Shown here: positions 54,149 to 64,000 of the stretch, piece by piece
How positions within the stretch are numbered: position 1 is the stretch's first letter
Layout of the letters: the number at the start of each line of letters is the position of its first letter
Source: Aliivibrio finisterrensis
GTDB taxonomy: Bacteria > Pseudomonadota > Gammaproteobacteria > Enterobacterales > Vibrionaceae
Direction: 5' to 3'
NCBI RefSeq assembly: GCF_008933155.1
Contig: NZ_WBVP01000001.1
Coordinates: 124,001-188,000 of the forward strand
Length of the DNA stretch: 64,000 nucleotides
Notes under the pieces: generated by a model
Told to the model about the DNA's origin: nothing
Databases searched by the model: none
Seen by the model: only the letters and a program-made list of their open reading frames with translations
Translations under genes and position numbers: made by a program

Positions 54149-55475
54149 GACCGTCCTCGACTGGCAATTTAATTCTAAAAATGGTTTTCTCTTGATTGCT
54201 CTTTACTGCAATTGAGCCACCGTATCCTGTAATGATCCGCTTTACGATGGCTAGACCGAGCCCTAAACCAAAAGAAAGTCCGCCCTTTTTGGTGGTAAAA
54301 TTCGGTTGGAATATTTTACGTCGAGTCACTTCATCTATTTCAGGACCATTATTCGCAATAGTCACTAAAACAAATCGGTCTGATACTCGCGTCGATATTT
54401 CAATTTCTGGTGATTGTATTTTCTCCATGGCATCGCTGGCATTTTTAATCACATTAGCCCACACCTGAACTAACTCAGTGGCTGATGCTTTTACCATCGG
54501 CATTGCTGCTGGGCTCATATGCACAGAGACGCGTCTCAAATCACTCTGTAATAAGACGAGCGCTTTATTAATGCTGTCATTCACATCAAGGATTTCATCG
54601 GTATCTATATCTGTTCTGCCTAGTTGTTTCACCGAGCGAACAATACCAACAGAATGCCTTGCCGCTAACCTCATGTCATGAAGATCTCGACCGATATTCC
54701 AATAGCGTATGGCTTTTTCAGGAGCGCTTAACCAGTACGTTGATAACTCACCACTAGGCACCGCACGAGCTAATTCACGCGCGAGATCTCTTTCAAGACC
54801 ATAACGTTCTTCTATTTCACGCCCTCTTGTGCGAACTTCTGATGAGCTAATATTTTGTCCATTCATCAAACCTTGGTCAACAAAACTACTCGCTTCTGGG
54901 TGTATCTCTTCTAGCAACTCTAAAATAATAGATTGCAGTTGTTCAGTTTTACTGCTTAAGACCCCAACCGCATTATTAAGCTCATGAGCAATACCCGCAG
55001 CCAGTTGACCAAGTGTGGTCATTTGCTCTGCAGAATAGAGTTTTTGCAGTGCTTTTTCTTTCTCTATCGATTCATGCATGGCTCTGCGCTGACGACGAGA
55101 AAGCTCATTAACAATAATAGGTGTAAACTGCGCGGTAAGTGGCCCATAGCGCTCTAGCTCAACTGCCGTGGTTTTTGTATCTATCCACCCAAGTTCACTC
55201 TCGGTTTTACTCACTACGGTTGATGAAGCAATTAAGGTTTCAGAAAAGAAACTATGAACGCCTATGAATGCACCTTCAGAGGCACTAAATACCATAACTT
55301 GGCTTTCACTCTCTTCTTCTTGATAGAACCCTTCTAGCTCACCAGAGCAAACATAGTATAGACGGTCATTGTCTGCACCCTGCTCTAAGATCGTTTCACC
55401 CGCCGGAATAACAATTCTTCGCTCTTCTTGACTAAAATAGGCATCAATCAAACGTTGTAATTTTTCTTGATTCAT
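54135..55475 (-). CDS. cytosolic sensor histidine kinase with cyclic-nucleotide-binding-like domain
   Basis: 446 residues and no membrane segment. Residues about 10-125 resemble a cNMP/CRP-type beta-roll (VIPAGETILEQGADNDRLYYVCSGELEGFYQ). The phospho-acceptor His is 164 in GIAHELNNAVG. Between it and the ATPase there is an unusually long helical insert (about 185-300, rich in Glu and Arg). The ATPase domain (about 325-440) has N-box VWANVIKNASDAM and GLGLGLAIVKRIITGYGG. It starts 3 bp after the SLC13 transporter stop and overlaps the regulator. Probably senses nutrient state or a transporter signal. Confidence 0.92.
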   Translation of the reverse strand: MNQEKLQRLIDAYFSQEERRIVIPAGETILEQGADNDRLYYVCSGELEGFYQEEESESQVMVFSASEGAFIGVHSFFSETLIASSTVVSKTESELGWIDTKTTAVELERYGPLTAQFTPIIVNELSRRQRRAMHESIEKEKALQKLYSAEQMTTLGQLAAGIAHELNNAVGVLSSKTEQLQSIILELLEEIHPEASSFVDQGLMNGQNISSSEVRTRGREIEERYGLERDLARELARAVPSGELSTYWLSAPEKAIRYWNIGRDLHDMRLAARHSVGIVRSVKQLGRTDIDTDEILDVNDSINKALVLLQSDLRRVSVHMSPAAMPMVKASATELVQVWANVIKNASDAMEKIQSPEIEISTRVSDRFVLVTIANNGPEIDEVTRRKIFQPNFTTKKGGLSFGLGLGLAIVKRIITGYGGSIAVKSNQEKTIFRIKLPVEDGHGKT

Positions 55476-55478
55476 AGG

Positions 55479-56915
55479 CTATCCAATATGTCCTACAGTA
55501 TGAAGGATCCATACCATTACAAAACTTAATAGCACACCAACCACACCCAATATCACACCTGTTTTTGCCATTTGGCTACTTTCAACATTACCTGTCGCAT
55601 GCGCCAATGCATTTGGTGGTGTACTGATTGGTAATGACATACCTAGAGAAGCGGCAAACGTAACAATTAATATTAAGGTTAGCTCACCACCTAACGGGGT
55701 CAATGACGTCATTGAAGTACCTAACGCTGCCATGATCGGCATCAATAAGTTCGCCGTTGCTGTATGTGACATGAAATTTGCCATGACTAAACATAAGAAT
55801 GCCGCACCAAATAAAACCACATAAGGAGAGTAAGCATCAAAAGGAATGCTATGAACAACCAGTTTCGCTAAGCCTGTTTTATCTAACGCTAAACCAAGAG
55901 CAATACCACCAGAAACTAGCCATAACACGTCCCATGATATTTTCTTAAGATCTTCTTTATTGATGATCCCAGTAAGTGAGAATACTGCAACAGGGATTAG
56001 CGCAACCGTATATGAATTCATGCCATGACTTGATCCCATTAACCACAATAAGATCGTACCTGCAAACGTAATATAAACCGTGATTGCTTTGGGTGTTTTT
56101 AAGAACTTACCTTTAATATCTAAGTTCATTGTGGTTTGTTTTGCTGGGTACAAATAGGTAATTAAAAACCAAGCAAGCGCCATCATCACGATAACAAATG
56201 GCACACCAAATGCCATCCATTCACCGAATGTGATTAGGTTGTCTCCAACAAGATATTTCAAGGCAATGGCATTTGGTGGGGTTCCAATCGGGGTTCCAAT
56301 ACCACCAATGTTCGCCGCAATAGGAATACACAAAGCAAACGCAACTCGGCCTGGATCTTTAGGACCAAATACGGCAATAACAGGCGTTAAGATCGATAGC
56401 ATCATCGCCGTTGTTGCCGTATTCGACATAAACATTGAGAAAATACCTGTAATCAACATTAAGCCAAGCATGACAAACTTAGGGTTGGTTCCAAATGGTT
56501 TTAACAATACTCTGGCTAAGTTAACATCCAATCGATATTTCGTTGCCGCCATTGCTAGGAAAAAACCACCTAAGAACAGCATAATTATGGGACTGGCAAA
56601 GGTTGCCATAATATCACTGTAATTTAGCAACTCTCCAAAATCAGGTGCATCTTGATTCATCTTAAATAAGATAAACCCTTTATCAGAAACCATTAAGAGT
56701 TCGAGAACAATAATAACCACAGAAGTGGCATAAATAGGGATTGGCTCAAATACCCAGCACAAGGCTGCCAATAAAAAGATAGCAATGACACGCTGCTGAA
56801 TTATTGTCATTCCTTCAAAAGGAAAAGCCGACAAAGGGAGTAATAAAATAATTAAAGGAATAACTGTTGGGATTAAATACTTCATGTATTGACGCATAAC
56901 GCTACCGACTTCCAT
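55479..56915 (-). CDS. SLC13/DASS family Na+-coupled dicarboxylate transporter
   Basis: 478-residue inner-membrane protein of the INDY family. The two substrate/Na+ motifs appear as MSNTATTAM (about 160) and MSHTATANLL (about 393), each followed by its TP-type block (GGIGTPIGTPPNAIA; SLPISTPPNALA). Likely imports succinate, malate or similar. The start is uncertain: the first ATG at 56915 has no Shine-Dalgarno, whereas in-frame ATGs at 56897 and 56885 are candidates. It heads an operon with the sensor kinase and response regulator, with 3-bp and overlapping junctions. Confidence 0.92.
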   Translation of the reverse strand: MEVGSVMRQYMKYLIPTVIPLIILLLPLSAFPFEGMTIIQQRVIAIFLLAALCWVFEPIPIYATSVVIIVLELLMVSDKGFILFKMNQDAPDFGELLNYSDIMATFASPIIMLFLGGFFLAMAATKYRLDVNLARVLLKPFGTNPKFVMLGLMLITGIFSMFMSNTATTAMMLSILTPVIAVFGPKDPGRVAFALCIPIAANIGGIGTPIGTPPNAIALKYLVGDNLITFGEWMAFGVPFVIVMMALAWFLITYLYPAKQTTMNLDIKGKFLKTPKAITVYITFAGTILLWLMGSSHGMNSYTVALIPVAVFSLTGIINKEDLKKISWDVLWLVSGGIALGLALDKTGLAKLVVHSIPFDAYSPYVVLFGAAFLCLVMANFMSHTATANLLMPIMAALGTSMTSLTPLGGELTLILIVTFAASLGMSLPISTPPNALAHATGNVESSQMAKTGVILGVVGVLLSFVMVWILHTVGHIG

Positions 56916-57032
56916 AGAACAGTAAAAATATATTGTCTTTATTATGATCTTAGTTGCTGTTCGGTATACCGTGTTAGATCAATGAATATAGTAAAATAAT
57001 TAAAAATATGAAGAGTTATGATTTAATCACAT

Positions 57033-57066
57033 AAAAAAAGGAGCCCCATTTCTGAGACTCCTTTTT
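57033..57066 (-). terminator. terminator after topA
   Basis: AAAAAAGGAG and CTCCTTTTT form a short stem with mismatches in the upper part and A/T runs, about 30 bp after the topA stop. Confidence 0.75.
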
Positions 57067-57096
57067 AACTTTTAGTTAGCTATTTTCAAAAAAAGA

Positions 57097-59739
57097 TTAT
57101 TTATCTTCTTTCTCGGCTTTTGGTTTTTTACGCTTATCCGTAATTGCCCACTTGCCGTCGATGTATAAACCAGTCCAACCTGATGGCTTGCCATCACTTT
57201 CAGTACGAACATAGTTCTCTTTCGTTTTACGACTGAAACGAATCACTGCTGGCTTACCATCTGGATCGTGCGTCGGTGCTTCTGTTAAGTACAAGAACTT
57301 AGGAGACAGACGCTCTTTAAAGCGAACAAGCTCTTCCACTAATGGTGCACGAGTTTCACGTGATTTAGGGAACGTACTTGCAGCTAAGAATAAACCTGAT
57401 GCGCCATCACGTAACACAAAGTACGCGTCTGATTTTTCACATTCCAATTCAGGAAGGTGTACAGGATCTTCTTTTGGTGGCGCAACTTCACCATTTCTTA
57501 GGATTTTACGTGTGTTTTTACACGTTTCACTCGTACAATCCATATATTTACCAAAGCGGCCGTTCTTAAGTTCCATGTCTGAACCACATTTGTCACATTC
57601 GACAATTGGACCATCATAACCTTTAAGTTGGAACTCACCTTTCTCAATAATGTAACCTTCACAGTTCGGGTTATTACCACAAACATGAAGCTTACGATCT
57701 TGATCAATTAGATAAGGATCCATCGCTGTTTCACACTTAGGACAACGTTTCTTCGCTCGTAATGCTGCGGTTTCTACGTCTTCTTCAAGAACATTAACAA
57801 TGCCCTCTTCACTGCCTAAGTTAATCGTTGTTTTACAACGTTCTTTTGGTGGTAATGCGTAACCCGAACAACCAAGGAATACCCCAGTTGATGCAGTGCG
57901 AATACCCATATTACGGCCACATGTTGGACATTTAATATCGGTTTCTACGATATTATTTGGTGACATGCCACCTTCAGATTCATCAAGTTCCGCTTTGGCA
58001 ATATCATCGGTGAAGTCTTGGAAGAAAGCGTTAAGTACGTCTTTCCAATCTTTATCACCTTCAGCAATTTTATCTAAGTTACCTTCCATACGAGCCGTAA
58101 AATCGTAATCCATTAAATCATCAAACGATTGATTTAGACGGTCTGTAACGATTTCACCCATTTTCTCTGCATAGAAACGGCGACTTTCAACACGAACATA
58201 ACCACGGTCTTGAATAGTTGAGATGATTGATGCGTAAGTCGATGGACGACCAATACCTTTTTTCTCAAGCTCTTTAACCAATGCTGCTTCTGTGAAACGC
58301 GCTGGTGGTTTAGTGAAGTGCTGCTTAGGATCAAGCTGTTCTAGTTTTAACTTATCGCCAAGTTGAACCGCTGGTAATAACTGATCTTCGTTCTTGCCCA
58401 TTGGACGTTGCACGCGAGTCCAACCATCAAACTTAAGGATACGTCCTTTTGCTTTTAAGGTGAATTCATCGGCTTTTACGCTCAATGTGGTTGAATCGTA
58501 TTGCGCTGGTGTCATTTGGCAAGCAACAAATTGATTCCAAATTAGGTTGTAAAGTTTGTGAGCGTCCGCTTCCATACCTTGTAGGTCATCAACTTTCACT
58601 TCTACGCTTGAAGGACGAATCGCTTCGTGAGCTTCTTGTGCGCCTTCTTTGCTACCATAAATGATTGGTGCCGCTGGTAAATAGCTGTCGCCATACTCAG
58701 AACCAATGAACTCACGTAAGGCTTCTACAGCCTCTTTACTTAAGTTAGTGGAATCAGTACGCATGTAAGTGATGTACCCCCCCTCATAGAGGCGCTGAGC
58801 TAACATCATGGTCTTTTTCACACCATAACCTAGACGTGTACTTGCTGCTTGTTGCAATGTAGATGTAATATACGGTGCTGATGGCTTACTTTTTGTTGGG
58901 CGATCTTCACGCTTACACACTTCGTATTCTGCTTTTTCAAGAATACTAACAGCTGCTTCTGTATCCGCTTTCGTTAGTGGTTTAAATACAGAACCATTAC
59001 GCTGCGCAACTTGTAGGCGGAAGTTTTCTTTATCCGCAGTTAACGTATCCGCATGAATATCCCAGAACTCTTCAGGAATAAATGCATTGATTTCACGCTC
59101 ACGCTCAACCAATACCTTCACAGCAACTGATTGAACACGACCAGCAGATAAACCACGAGCCACTTTTTTCCACAACAATGGAGAAGCCATGAAGCCAACC
59201 ACACGATCTAAGAAACGACGTGCTTGTTGTGCATTCACACCTGGCATACTCAACTCACCTGGCGTTTCAAAAGCCTGCTGAATTGCATTTTTAGTGATTT
59301 CGTTAAAAACCACACGTTTAAAGCGTGAATCATCACCACCGATGATCTCGCGAAGGTGCCACGCAATAGCTTCCCCCTCACGGTCCAAATCGGTTGCGAG
59401 ATAAACAGTATCTGCGCTTTCCGCTAATTTTTGTAATTCAGCAACTACTTTTTCTTTACCTGGGAGAATTTGATAGTTAGCTGCCCAATCATTGTATGGG
59501 TCAATGCCCATTTTATTGATCAGGTTCTTTTTATCTCTTTCTTTTTTAATGCGTGCTTTTTCTTCAACACTTAAGCCTTTAGTCGATGCCGCAGCCGCTT
59601 TTTTACCTGTGCTCGTTGAGCCCATAGGTAAATCACGTACGTGACCTACACTGGATTTTACGATGAAGTCTTTGCCAAGGTATTTATTTATTGTTTTTGC
59701 TTTGGCTGGTGACTCCACGATAACTAGAGATTTACCCAT
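57097..59739 (-). CDS. topA: DNA topoisomerase I
   Basis: Type IA topoisomerase relaxing negative supercoils, 880 residues (865 in E. coli). The TOPRIM domain begins [14 protein letters not shown] and has [17 protein letters not shown]; the active-site Tyr is in [15 protein letters not shown] (about 325). Three C-terminal four-Cys zinc ribbons follow from about residue 600 ([33 protein letters not shown]) and then zinc-less repeats with a basic tail ([10 protein letters not shown]). A Ser/Lys-rich insertion ([15 protein letters not shown]) lies at about 40-55. Upstream spacer of 400 bp contains the promoter. Confidence 0.96.
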   Translation of the reverse strand: MGKSLVIVESPAKAKTINKYLGKDFIVKSSVGHVRDLPMGSTSTGKKAAAASTKGLSVEEKARIKKERDKKNLINKMGIDPYNDWAANYQILPGKEKVVAELQKLAESADTVYLATDLDREGEAIAWHLREIIGGDDSRFKRVVFNEITKNAIQQAFETPGELSMPGVNAQQARRFLDRVVGFMASPLLWKKVARGLSAGRVQSVAVKVLVEREREINAFIPEEFWDIHADTLTADKENFRLQVAQRNGSVFKPLTKADTEAAVSILEKAEYEVCKREDRPTKSKPSAPYITSTLQQAASTRLGYGVKKTMMLAQRLYEGGYITYMRTDSTNLSKEAVEALREFIGSEYGDSYLPAAPIIYGSKEGAQEAHEAIRPSSVEVKVDDLQGMEADAHKLYNLIWNQFVACQMTPAQYDSTTLSVKADEFTLKAKGRILKFDGWTRVQRPMGKNEDQLLPAVQLGDKLKLEQLDPKQHFTKPPARFTEAALVKELEKKGIGRPSTYASIISTIQDRGYVRVESRRFYAEKMGEIVTDRLNQSFDDLMDYDFTARMEGNLDKIAEGDKDWKDVLNAFFQDFTDDIAKAELDESEGGMSPNNIVETDIKCPTCGRNMGIRTASTGVFLGCSGYALPPKERCKTTINLGSEEGIVNVLEEDVETAALRAKKRCPKCETAMDPYLIDQDRKLHVCGNNPNCEGYIIEKGEFQLKGYDGPIVECDKCGSDMELKNGRFGKYMDCTSETCKNTRKILRNGEVAPPKEDPVHLPELECEKSDAYFVLRDGASGLFLAASTFPKSRETRAPLVEELVRFKERLSPKFLYLTEAPTHDPDGKPAVIRFSRKTKENYVRTESDGKPSGWTGLYIDGKWAITDKRKKPKAEKEDK

Positions 59740-60141
59740 AATGTCTCACTAACGTCCTCGTGCTGAAATACAATGCTGCTTAAAATAACGATATCAACAG
59801 CTATAAATTAAACTTTATCTATATATTACTATTGAGGGAGGATGGCACTACGTCAACCACTTTTTTTACATTCGTTACTGAATGGTCGTAGTTTGGACAG
59901 TTGTTAATTAGATGTAACTTAGACATACCCTTCTATCAAACTCCCTTTTTTAATTAGGCCGACTCTACTATCATTTACATGTCCATAGCTCAAAAGGTGA
60001 GTTAAATATCTTGCACTTGCTCACAATAAAATGGTCAATCTTCACTGAATTTTTATTTTACTAGCCATGATTTACATCAATTGTATTTTCCAACCGTTAT
60101 GCTTAAAATCCCTCTTTTATATAGCAAAAAATGAGTGAGAT
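59740..60141. other. divergent promoter spacer topA / yciN
   Basis: About 400 bp, no gene. It should hold the topA promoters on the left and the yciN promoter on the right, with an FNR-like motif at 60067-60080. Nothing else is recognised. Confidence 0.5.
60067..60080. promoter_or_regulatory. FNR-like box upstream of yciN
   Basis: ATGAT-TTAC-ATCAA matches TTGAT-N4-ATCAA at nine of ten positions, about 60 bp before the yciN start. Such short boxes occur by chance in AT-rich DNA, so this is tentative. Confidence 0.3.
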
Positions 60142-60387
60142 ATGAGCGATAAAAAATCGATTTCTGAGGCTGACTTACTGTTAATTGCCAACCAAATCAT
60201 TCAAGATCACGAGAACTACGTTGAAGGTATGCGAGCAACTAGTGTAGAAGAAAAAGACGAAGTATTAGTATTCAAAGGCGAGTACTTTTTATCCGATCAA
60301 GGCCTACCAACAGAAAAAACAACCGCTGTATTTAATATGTTTAAATACCTTGCTCACGAATTATCAAAAGAATTTAGCGTTAAGTAA
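60142..60387 (+). CDS. yciN: YciN family protein (DUF2498)
   Basis: 81-residue cytosolic protein matching E. coli YciN (83): the central stretch ENYVEGMRATSV and GEYFLSDQGLPTEKTTAVFNMFKYLAHELS is nearly word for word that of the family. Function unknown. It is divergent from topA, the same neighbourhood as in enterobacteria, and ends in a bidirectional terminator. Confidence 0.94.
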   Translation: MSDKKSISEADLLLIANQIIQDHENYVEGMRATSVEEKDEVLVFKGEYFLSDQGLPTEKTTAVFNMFKYLAHELSKEFSVK

Positions 60388-60406
60388 TTTTTGCTAAACA
60401 AACAAC

Positions 60407-60436
60407 AAAAAAGGCTGAATAATTCAGCCTTTTTTA
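60407..60436. terminator. bidirectional terminator between yciN and sohB
   Basis: AAAAAAGGCTGAAT and ATTCAGCCTTTTTT form a perfect stem with A and T runs on both ends. Confidence 0.93.
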
Positions 60437-60457
60437 ATATAAAAAACATCCATGCAA

Positions 60458-61519
60458 TTAAAGAATTGGACGTTGTCCTTTACTAATTAAACGCATAAAT
60501 ACATTCTCTGCTGATTGGCCAGCAATACCTGCAATTTTAGCGCCTAGCTTTTTCTTCTGTACATAATGAATCGCTAATACTTCACGATCCTTACACGCTT
60601 TTGTTAAGTAATCGTCGGATGTTTGAATCGCATCAATTAAGCCTAACTCTAGCGCTTGTTTACCAAACCAATGCTCACCTGTTGCTACTTTTTCAAGATC
60701 CAAATCAGCGCGATGTTCGTGAATGAAATCTTTAAATAATACGTGCGTTTCTTCCAACTCTAATTGAAATTTCTCACGCGCTTTATCGCTGTTTTCACCA
60801 AACATAGTTAGCGTTCGTTTGTATTCACCTGCGGTCAGTTGTTCAAACTCAATATCATTCTTTTTCAGTAACTTACTAAAGTTTGGCAATTGCGCAACCA
60901 CACCAATTGAGCCAACAATTGCAAATGGTGCTGCGATAATTTTCTCACCAATACATGCCATCATGTAGCCACCAGAAGCTGCTACTTTATCAACAGAAAT
61001 CGTTAATGTGATATTCGCATCACGTAAGCGATCAAGCTGAGATGAAGCCAGTCCATATCCATGAACCATACCACCACCACTTTCAAGACGAACAAGGACT
61101 TCATCACCTTCTGCAGCAACCGCTAAAATAGCTGATACTTCTTCACGAAGCCCAGCGACTTCTTTTGCATCGATGCTGCCTTTAAAATCTAAAACGAATA
61201 AACGAGCATCGCGTTTTAGCTCTAAATCTCCAGATTTTGTAGCCTGTTTCACTGCCTTTTGTTTTGCTTTTTCGGCTTCTTTGGCCGTTTTTTTCTCTGC
61301 TTTTGCGCGTGCTTTTAACTCAGCATCATCAAATAGATGGTGTTCTAGTTCTTCAATCGTTGACTTATATTGTTCAGTCAAATTCGTAACTTCTAACTCA
61401 CCTTTTGATGCTGAAGAGTTCCCCCCCACAGCTTTAGCGGCAATCAAAATGGCGATAATAGAAACAACCACTGTTGCTATCTTTGCTAAAAAGAGACCGT
61501 AATCAAACAAAAATTCCAA
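60458..61519 (-). CDS. sohB: inner-membrane protease SohB (peptidase S49)
   Basis: 353 residues. One N-terminal membrane helix (about 5-28), a Lys/Ala/Glu-rich coiled linker (about 60-95) and an S49 (SppA-like) domain with nucleophile region DKVAASGGYMMACIGEKI and the catalytic-Lys side VGSIGVVAQLPNFSKLL. Active site should face the periplasm. The start is a TTG at 61519, supported by AGAGGG seven bases upstream. E. coli SohB is of similar length (349). Convergent with yciN. Confidence 0.94.
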   Translation of the reverse strand: MEFLFDYGLFLAKIATVVVSIIAILIAAKAVGGNSSASKGELEVTNLTEQYKSTIEELEHHLFDDAELKARAKAEKKTAKEAEKAKQKAVKQATKSGDLELKRDARLFVLDFKGSIDAKEVAGLREEVSAILAVAAEGDEVLVRLESGGGMVHGYGLASSQLDRLRDANITLTISVDKVAASGGYMMACIGEKIIAAPFAIVGSIGVVAQLPNFSKLLKKNDIEFEQLTAGEYKRTLTMFGENSDKAREKFQLELEETHVLFKDFIHEHRADLDLEKVATGEHWFGKQALELGLIDAIQTSDDYLTKACKDREVLAIHYVQKKKLGAKIAGIAGQSAENVFMRLISKGQRPIL

Positions 61520-61660
61520 TGTAATACCCTCTTAAGTATGTTTCGTGTATTGTACCTAACTTAACCCAAAGTTAATTCATCTAATGATAGAAATTCGTAC
61601 TAAATGTCTATTTTTACGGCGATAAATCGCAAAAAAGAACAGAAGGACTTAGGATGAACG

Positions 61661-62422
61661 TTGAAATACAAGGATTACAAAGTGGACTATCAGGTTTCTG
61701 CTGACGCATTAAAAAACAAAACAATTCTCGTAACTGGTGCAGGGGATGGCATTGGTAAACAAGCAGCATTACATTATGCTCAACATGGTGCTACGGTTAT
61801 CCTTTTGGGGCGTACCGTTGCTAAATTAGAAGCGGTCTATGATGAAATTGAAGCGGCAGGTTATCCAACGCCAGCGATTGTTCCTTTAGATTTAAAAGGT
61901 GCAACAAAGCAGCATTATATCGACATGGCTGAAACCATTCAAAGCCAATTTGGTAAGCTCGACGGCTTACTGCATAACGCAGGTTTGCTTGGTATGTTGA
62001 GCCCATTCGAGCAATTTGAAGAAGCGATTTTCGACGAAGTCATGCAAATTAACGTTAAAGCGCAATTCTTAATGACTCAGGCTCTACTGCCTGTGTTACA
62101 ACAATCTGATGATGCTCGAATTATTTTCACCACCTCTACTGTAGGTCACCAAGGTCGTGCTTTTTGGGGAGCTTATGCTATCTCAAAATTTGCTACTGAA
62201 GGCATGATGCAAACATTAGCACATGAAATGGAAGGTACTCAGGTTAAAGTAAACGCAATTAATCCAGGTGGAACTCATACACGTATGCGTGCTCAAGCTT
62301 TTCCTGCTGAGGATATTAGCTTACTTAAAACACCAAAAGATTTAATGCCGTTATATGTTTATTTAATGGCACCTGAAAGTATTAACGTAAATGGTCAGTG
62401 TATTGATGCACAACCAAAATAG
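61661..62422 (+). CDS. yciK: YciK family short-chain oxidoreductase
   Basis: 253-residue SDR. Cofactor loop TGAGDGIGKQ (about 25-34), LHNAGLLG, catalytic Ser in FTTSTVGHQG, YAISK (Tyr/Lys) and NPGGTHTRMR; these match E. coli YciK closely. The start is TTG at 61661, giving MKYKDYKVDYQ, with AGGA at proper spacing; the nearby ATG at 61654 is in another frame and stops soon. Substrate unknown. Neighbour order with sohB and rluB is conserved. Confidence 0.93.
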   Translation: MKYKDYKVDYQVSADALKNKTILVTGAGDGIGKQAALHYAQHGATVILLGRTVAKLEAVYDEIEAAGYPTPAIVPLDLKGATKQHYIDMAETIQSQFGKLDGLLHNAGLLGMLSPFEQFEEAIFDEVMQINVKAQFLMTQALLPVLQQSDDARIIFTTSTVGHQGRAFWGAYAISKFATEGMMQTLAHEMEGTQVKVNAINPGGTHTRMRAQAFPAEDISLLKTPKDLMPLYVYLMAPESINVNGQCIDAQPK

Positions 62423-62461
62423 TTTCTGATATTGATATATCACCAATCGTATTAAAAATAA

Positions 62462-62497
62462 AAAAGGGTTGAAACCATATGGATTCAACCCTTTTTA
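62462..62497. terminator. bidirectional terminator between yciK and rluB
   Basis: AAAAAGGGTTGAA and TTCAACCCTTTTT form a long stem (upper part aCCATATGGa also pairs), with A and T runs at both ends. Confidence 0.92.
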
Positions 62498-62527
62498 TTT
62501 GCTTTTAGCTTAATTCAACACGTTAGC

Positions 62528-63604
62528 TTAACGCTGTCTTGGTGCTGATTTAGGTGCTTTACCATTTGGTGAAAATTTACTTCTCACAGGCTTAGAGCCC
62601 GCAGCTGGCTTCTTGCCCTTACCGCTCGGTTTGCCCGTTGGTTTACTTGTTGGCTTGCCTGCTGGTTTAGCATCACTATTTGAATTGCGCGGTAATGAAC
62701 TGCCTACTGGCTTTTTATTATTACGACCACGGCGACCACCAGAAGTATTACGATCTTCAACGGTACGTTCATCATGACGCTTCACTGCACGACGGATTTT
62801 TTGAGATTTAGACTTCGCACGCTTGCGAGACTCTTTATCTACATCCAATAGGCTTTCTTTTTCATGTGGAAGTTCAACCATTTCACGAAGGTAGTTAACT
62901 TCCTTCAGTTCAAGTTCCATCCAGCCACCACGAGGCAGTGCTTTTTCTAAGAAGATATCACCATAGCGAACACGCTTTAGACGACTAACTGTTACACCTT
63001 GAGAATCCCATAGGCGACGAACTTCACGGTTACGACCTTCGTTAATTACTACATAGAAAGTATGGTTCATACCTTCACCGCCAGCATACATAACGTCTTC
63101 GAAACGTGCTTCACCATCTTCCAGTTTTACACCAGAAACTAGGTTTTTAACCATTTTGTCGTTAACTTCACCAAATACACGACACATGTATTCACGTTCA
63201 ACTTTGCGGCTAGGATGCATAAGACGGTTTGCTAACTCACCATCAGTGGTGAACAACAATAGACCTGCGGTATTGGCATCAAGACGACCAACAGATACCC
63301 AACGTGAGTCTTTAATTTTTGGTAGGCGATCAAAAACAGTACGACGACCTTCTGGATCATGACGAGTACATAGCTCACCTTCTGGTTTATGGTAAGCAAG
63401 CACACGACAAATCACATCAGTAGACTCTTTTACTGATACAACATGGCCATCAATACGAATTTTTGCATCGACATTTTCTAGGCGATCACCTAGCTTTGCT
63501 ATCTGACCATCGACACTAACACGATTAGACTGAATCATCGTTTCTAATTCACGACGAGAACCAAGACCTGCTCGTGCTAATACTTTCTGTAATTTTTCGC
63601 TCAT
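62528..63604 (-). CDS. rluB: 23S rRNA pseudouridine(2605) synthase
   Basis: RluB modifies U2605 of 23S rRNA. 358 residues: an S4 RNA-binding domain (about 1-60: [21 protein letters not shown]), then the RsuA-type catalytic domain with [23 protein letters not shown], whose Asp is the nucleophile, and [16 protein letters not shown]. From about 250 on there is a low-complexity tail of Lys, Arg, Pro, Gly and Ser, which is common in this protein. AAGGTAAAAA precedes the ATG. Confidence 0.95.
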   Translation of the reverse strand: MSEKLQKVLARAGLGSRRELETMIQSNRVSVDGQIAKLGDRLENVDAKIRIDGHVVSVKESTDVICRVLAYHKPEGELCTRHDPEGRRTVFDRLPKIKDSRWVSVGRLDANTAGLLLFTTDGELANRLMHPSRKVEREYMCRVFGEVNDKMVKNLVSGVKLEDGEARFEDVMYAGGEGMNHTFYVVINEGRNREVRRLWDSQGVTVSRLKRVRYGDIFLEKALPRGGWMELELKEVNYLREMVELPHEKESLLDVDKESRKRAKSKSQKIRRAVKRHDERTVEDRNTSGGRRGRNNKKPVGSSLPRNSNSDAKPAGKPTSKPTGKPSGKGKKPAAGSKPVRSKFSPNGKAPKSAPRQR

Positions 63605-63951
63605 TTTTTACCTTATAATGTCGCCTTCACAGGCGTCAATTAACTTTTATTAATCAAGAACCTACCAAGTTCAGATAGTGTTTCTCAATCATTTTAGAAT
63701 TCTATGGTGGTGATTATACAATAAGGTTGTGATGAATAGTAAAAAATTAACAACATTTTATGCCATGAAGTGTTTTTCCGTATGATTAAAACTGCTGTGT
63801 TTAAAACAGCATTCATTCATACTAAAAGGAAATCCAAATGGAAAAGTTAGGATTGTGAACCAACTGCATTTATTAGCTATTACAAATACCCTAAAATAAA
63901 TATAAAAATAGCCAGTCAATACTGGCTATTTATACTTACTTGTCTTTTAAA
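63605..63951. other. spacer between yciO and rluB
   Basis: About 350 bp without a gene. It holds the rluB promoter, a small inverted repeat (TGCTGT...ACAGCA near 63793-63810), and the yciO terminator at 63907. A six-codon ATG frame at 63838 has an AAGGA upstream but no regulatory codons and is not called. Confidence 0.45.
63907..63932. terminator. terminator after yciO
   Basis: AATAGCCAGT and ACTGGCTATT form a perfect 10-bp stem with flanking A/T runs, 20 bp past the yciO stop. Confidence 0.82.
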
Positions 63952-64000
63952 TTATTGAAATGGGCTTGGATCACCAGCGCCAATACGAACCACATTGATT
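63952..64000 (-). CDS. yciO: C-terminal end of YciO (Sua5/YrdC-like), partial
   Basis: Only the last 15 codons are in the window: INVVRIGAGDPSPFQ-stop. This matches the YciO C-terminus (VIVREGVGDVKPF in E. coli), and yciO lies next to rluB in related genomes. The rest continues beyond the right edge. Confidence 0.6.
   Translation of the reverse strand, partial: INVVRIGAGDPSPFQ

Noticed and set aside
63838-63858. six-codon frame before rluB as an attenuator peptide
   Set aside because: No repeated regulatory codons and no clear terminator/antiterminator pair behind it.

Overview
The window looks like a chromosome I segment of a low-GC member of the Vibrionaceae, most likely Aliivibrio. The reasons are the gene order rluB / yciK / sohB / yciN / topA at the right end, Vibrio-type families (DUF2860 outer-membrane protein, CARB-like beta-lactamase, concentrative nucleoside transporter, cyclic-nucleotide-type sensor kinase) and AT-rich spacers. 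The genus is inferred from composition and gene content, not from a database search. No rRNA, tRNA, CRISPR array, prophage or complete insertion sequence was found.

Layout. 1-5.9 kb: prolyl oligopeptidase, a BCCT osmolyte transporter, a TauE/SafE permease and yaeQ. 5.9-11.4 kb: an AT-rich accessory island holding a chemoreceptor pseudogene with two lesions, an overlapping CadC/ToxR-like membrane regulator, two unknown small genes and a decayed IS3-family element. 11.4-18.7 kb: murQ, an outer-membrane barrel gene, a J-domain co-chaperone, and a LolA-like protein plus two LolE/MacB-type permeases and an ATPase. 18.7-24.4 kb: small housekeeping genes (methyltransferase, yajD, a PLP enzyme, a class A beta-lactamase, ppiB, bax, a nucleoside transporter with a CRP-like site). 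24.6-36.5 kb: a LysR regulator, an ionotropic-glutamate-receptor-like protein, a TAXI-TRAP transporter pair, a surface beta-propeller lipoprotein, a Dcu carrier, an outer-membrane gene remnant, and brnQ preceded by a branched-chain-rich leader peptide. 36.7-50.6 kb: LysE + AraC, DUF2860 protein, a patatin-lysophospholipase fusion, a glutamate decarboxylase paired with an AspT-family antiporter, a divergent PurA, an FAH-family protein, azlCD and a second LysE exporter. 50.6-57 kb: a phosphohexomutase, ldhA, and an SLC13 transporter / cytosolic sensor kinase / response regulator operon. 57-64 kb: topA, yciN, sohB, yciK, rluB and the 3' end of yciO.

Working together. Many genes concern amino-acid and carboxylate traffic (BrnQ, AzlCD, two LysE exporters, Dcu, TRAP, SLC13, AspT). 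GadB with the AspT-like antiporter reads as a decarboxylase/antiporter acid-resistance pair. The LolA-like protein with its ABC transporter reads as an envelope lipoprotein or lipid trafficking unit. The SLC13 carrier is nearly fused at the DNA level to its probable two-component regulator.

Signals most worth a second look: the brnQ leader peptide with competing inverted repeats, the patatin-lysophospholipase fusion, the gadB-aspT pairing, the receptor-like channel protein without a recognisable selectivity filter, the SLC13/kinase/regulator operon, a small dispersed repeat family with terminal inverted repeats, and the pseudogene-bearing island. Start codons were moved from the longest-ORF position wherever a ribosome binding site or family comparison supported another one.
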